Program-made: the position numbers and the translations under genes
Assembly (NCBI GenBank): GCA_947500585.1
Contig: CANMSN010000007.1
Coordinates: 62,001 to 126,000 of the forward strand
Direction of reading: 5' to 3'
Source of the DNA: an uncultured Flavobacteriaceae bacterium
GTDB taxonomy: Bacteria > Bacteroidota > Bacteroidia > Flavobacteriales > Flavobacteriaceae
Length of the DNA: 64,000 bases
In this document: piece after piece, positions 62,949 through 64,000 of the stretch
Layout: the number at the start of each line of letters is the position of its first letter
Position numbering within the stretch: the first letter of the stretch is position 1
Notes under the pieces: model-generated
The model's database searches: none
What the model saw: only the letters and a program-made list of their open reading frames with translations
Told to the model about the DNA's origin: nothing

Positions 62949-64000
62949 TTATTCAGCTTGCTTTAAAATTTCATGTCCAGCTTTTATCAAATCAACGTCT
63001 TTCTTCATTAGTCTAACATCAGATTCCATCATATCTTTAATCAAGTTTTCTAAATCGTATTCAGGAACCCAACCTAATTTTTCTTTTGCTTTTGTCGGGT
63101 CACCAATTAATAAATCTACTTCTGTTGGACGGAAATAAGACGGATCAACTGATAAAACTTCTTTACCTATTTCTACTTGAAATTCTTTGTTATTACAATT
63201 GGTTACAAAAGCTTTCTCATCTACCCCTTTACCTCTAAACTCTAGTTCGATTCCAACCTCATTAAAAGCCATACGAACAAAATCACGAACAGTTGTCGTT
63301 ACACCTGTAGCAATTACCCAATCTTCAGCTTTTTCAGCTTGTAAAATCATCCACATCATGCGAACATAATCTTTGGCATGCCCCCAATCTCGTTGTGCTT
63401 CTAAATTTCCTAAAAATATTTTTTCTTGTAAACCCAATGCTATTTTCGCTACAGCTCGAGTTATTTTTCTTGTCACAAAAGTTTCTCCTCTTCTTGGGGA
63501 TTCATGATTAAATAAAATACCGTTACAAGCATACATGCCATAAGCTTCTCGATAGTTTTTGGTTATCCAAAATCCATAAATTTTAGCTACACCATAAGGA
63601 GAACGAGGATAAAAAGGAGAGTTTTCATCATAAAAACCTCTTTCATTTTTATTCTCAGGTAATCCACCATACAACTCAGAAGTAGAGGCTTGATAGATTC
63701 TTGTTTTCTTTTCTAAACCTAAAATCCTTACTGCTTCTAATATTCTTAAAGTTCCCAACCCATCAACACTACCAACGTATTCTGGCATATCAAAAGAAAC
63801 CTTAACATGCGACATTGCTCCCAGATTATAAATTTCATCTGGCTGAGATTCTTGAATAATACGAGTTAAATTCATAGAATCTGTTAAATCTCCATAATGT
63901 AATTTCAATCTTTGATTTGGATCATGTGGATCTTGATATAAATGATCAATTCTATTCGTATTAAATAGAGATGATCTTCTTTTAATCCCATGCACCATAT
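62949..64000 (-). CDS. gmd: GDP-mannose 4,6-dehydratase (5' end beyond the window)
   Basis: At least 349 residues. The reading frame runs off the right edge, and the N-terminal glycine-rich NADP site (normally about 25 residues before [12 protein letters not shown]) is missing only because of the window limit. Seen: [44 protein letters not shown], and [14 protein letters not shown] (Y-x3-K), with [14 protein letters not shown] later. It makes GDP-4-keto-6-deoxymannose, the substrate of Fcl encoded next. Confidence 0.95.
   Translation of the reverse strand, partial: MVHGIKRRSSLFNTNRIDHLYQDPHDPNQRLKLHYGDLTDSMNLTRIIQESQPDEIYNLGAMSHVKVSFDMPEYVGSVDGLGTLRILEAVRILGLEKKTRIYQASTSELYGGLPENKNERGFYDENSPFYPRSPYGVAKIYGFWITKNYREAYGMYACNGILFNHESPRRGETFVTRKITRAVAKIALGLQEKIFLGNLEAQRDWGHAKDYVRMMWMILQAEKAEDWVIATGVTTTVRDFVRMAFNEVGIELEFRGKGVDEKAFVTNCNNKEFQVEIGKEVLSVDPSYFRPTEVDLLIGDPTKAKEKLGWVPEYDLENLIKDMMESDVRLMKKDVDLIKAGHEILKQAE

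Overview
The window looks like a chromosomal segment of a marine-type member of the Flavobacteriaceae (phylum Bacteroidota). The DNA is AT-rich. Start codons lack Shine-Dalgarno sequences, and several genes carry the Bacteroidota -7 promoter element TAnnTTTG. The gene content agrees: type IX secretion sorting domains of both type A and type B, a DUF5606 gene, a zeaxanthin-type crt operon, a surface lipoprotein with a C-S-D-D-D export signal, and a UpxY-like antiterminator. No rRNA, tRNA or CRISPR array was seen.

Layout. (1) 19-9428 is mostly housekeeping on the minus strand: a large type B T9SS-sorted surface protein, a two-gene ABC exporter, heme A synthase, a GNAT acetyltransferase, CCA tRNA nucleotidyltransferase, and two poorly known genes. 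(2) 9718-15840 is a lipopolysaccharide or core-glycan block with genes on both strands: a methyltransferase-like protein, GT4, a WaaP/Kdo-kinase-like protein, two GT2, GT9 and a membrane protein. (3) 15884-21927 holds dapD, a small secreted protein, ruvX, def, DUF5606, a Crp/Fnr regulator, a four-repeat surface lipoprotein and a TlpA thioredoxin. Clear hairpin terminators separate several of these genes. (4) 21940-26807 is the carotenoid operon crtI-crtB-crtZ-crtY, preceded by a MerR-type regulator with an apparently intact cobalamin photoreceptor domain of the CarH/LitR type.

(5) 27323-53417 is a plus-strand exopolysaccharide (EPS) locus of about 26 kb. It holds an initiating sugar-phosphate transferase, a UpxY antiterminator, a Wzc tyrosine kinase, a Wzx flippase, a Wzy-like polymerase, at least eight glycosyltransferases and UDP-glucose dehydrogenase. 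It also holds a pyruvyl transferase paired with an F420-hydrogenase-beta-like protein and a WcaF-like acetyltransferase, an MBOAT plus SGNH pair and an acyltransferase-3. An IS982 remnant, two gaps of about 480-490 bp and a local rise in GC suggest assembly by exchange. (6) 53539-58995 is a minus-strand operon for secreted proteins: a T9SS type A protein, a fibre-like N-terminal module protein and a 1392-residue protein with seven fibronectin III repeats and a beta-helix region. (7) 59570-64000 holds a large HAD-superfamily protein of polysaccharide loci, then GDP-L-fucose synthase and GDP-mannose 4,6-dehydratase, the last cut by the window end.

Taken together, regions 5-7 point to an acidic, fucose-containing EPS decorated with pyruvate and acyl groups. 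The chemistry is inferred from gene families only. The best candidates for new biology are the beta-helix/Fn3 operon beside a uronate-capable EPS locus, the pyruvyl transferase/FrhB-like pair, the HAD fusion protein, and the light-sensing regulator with its phased promoter repeats.
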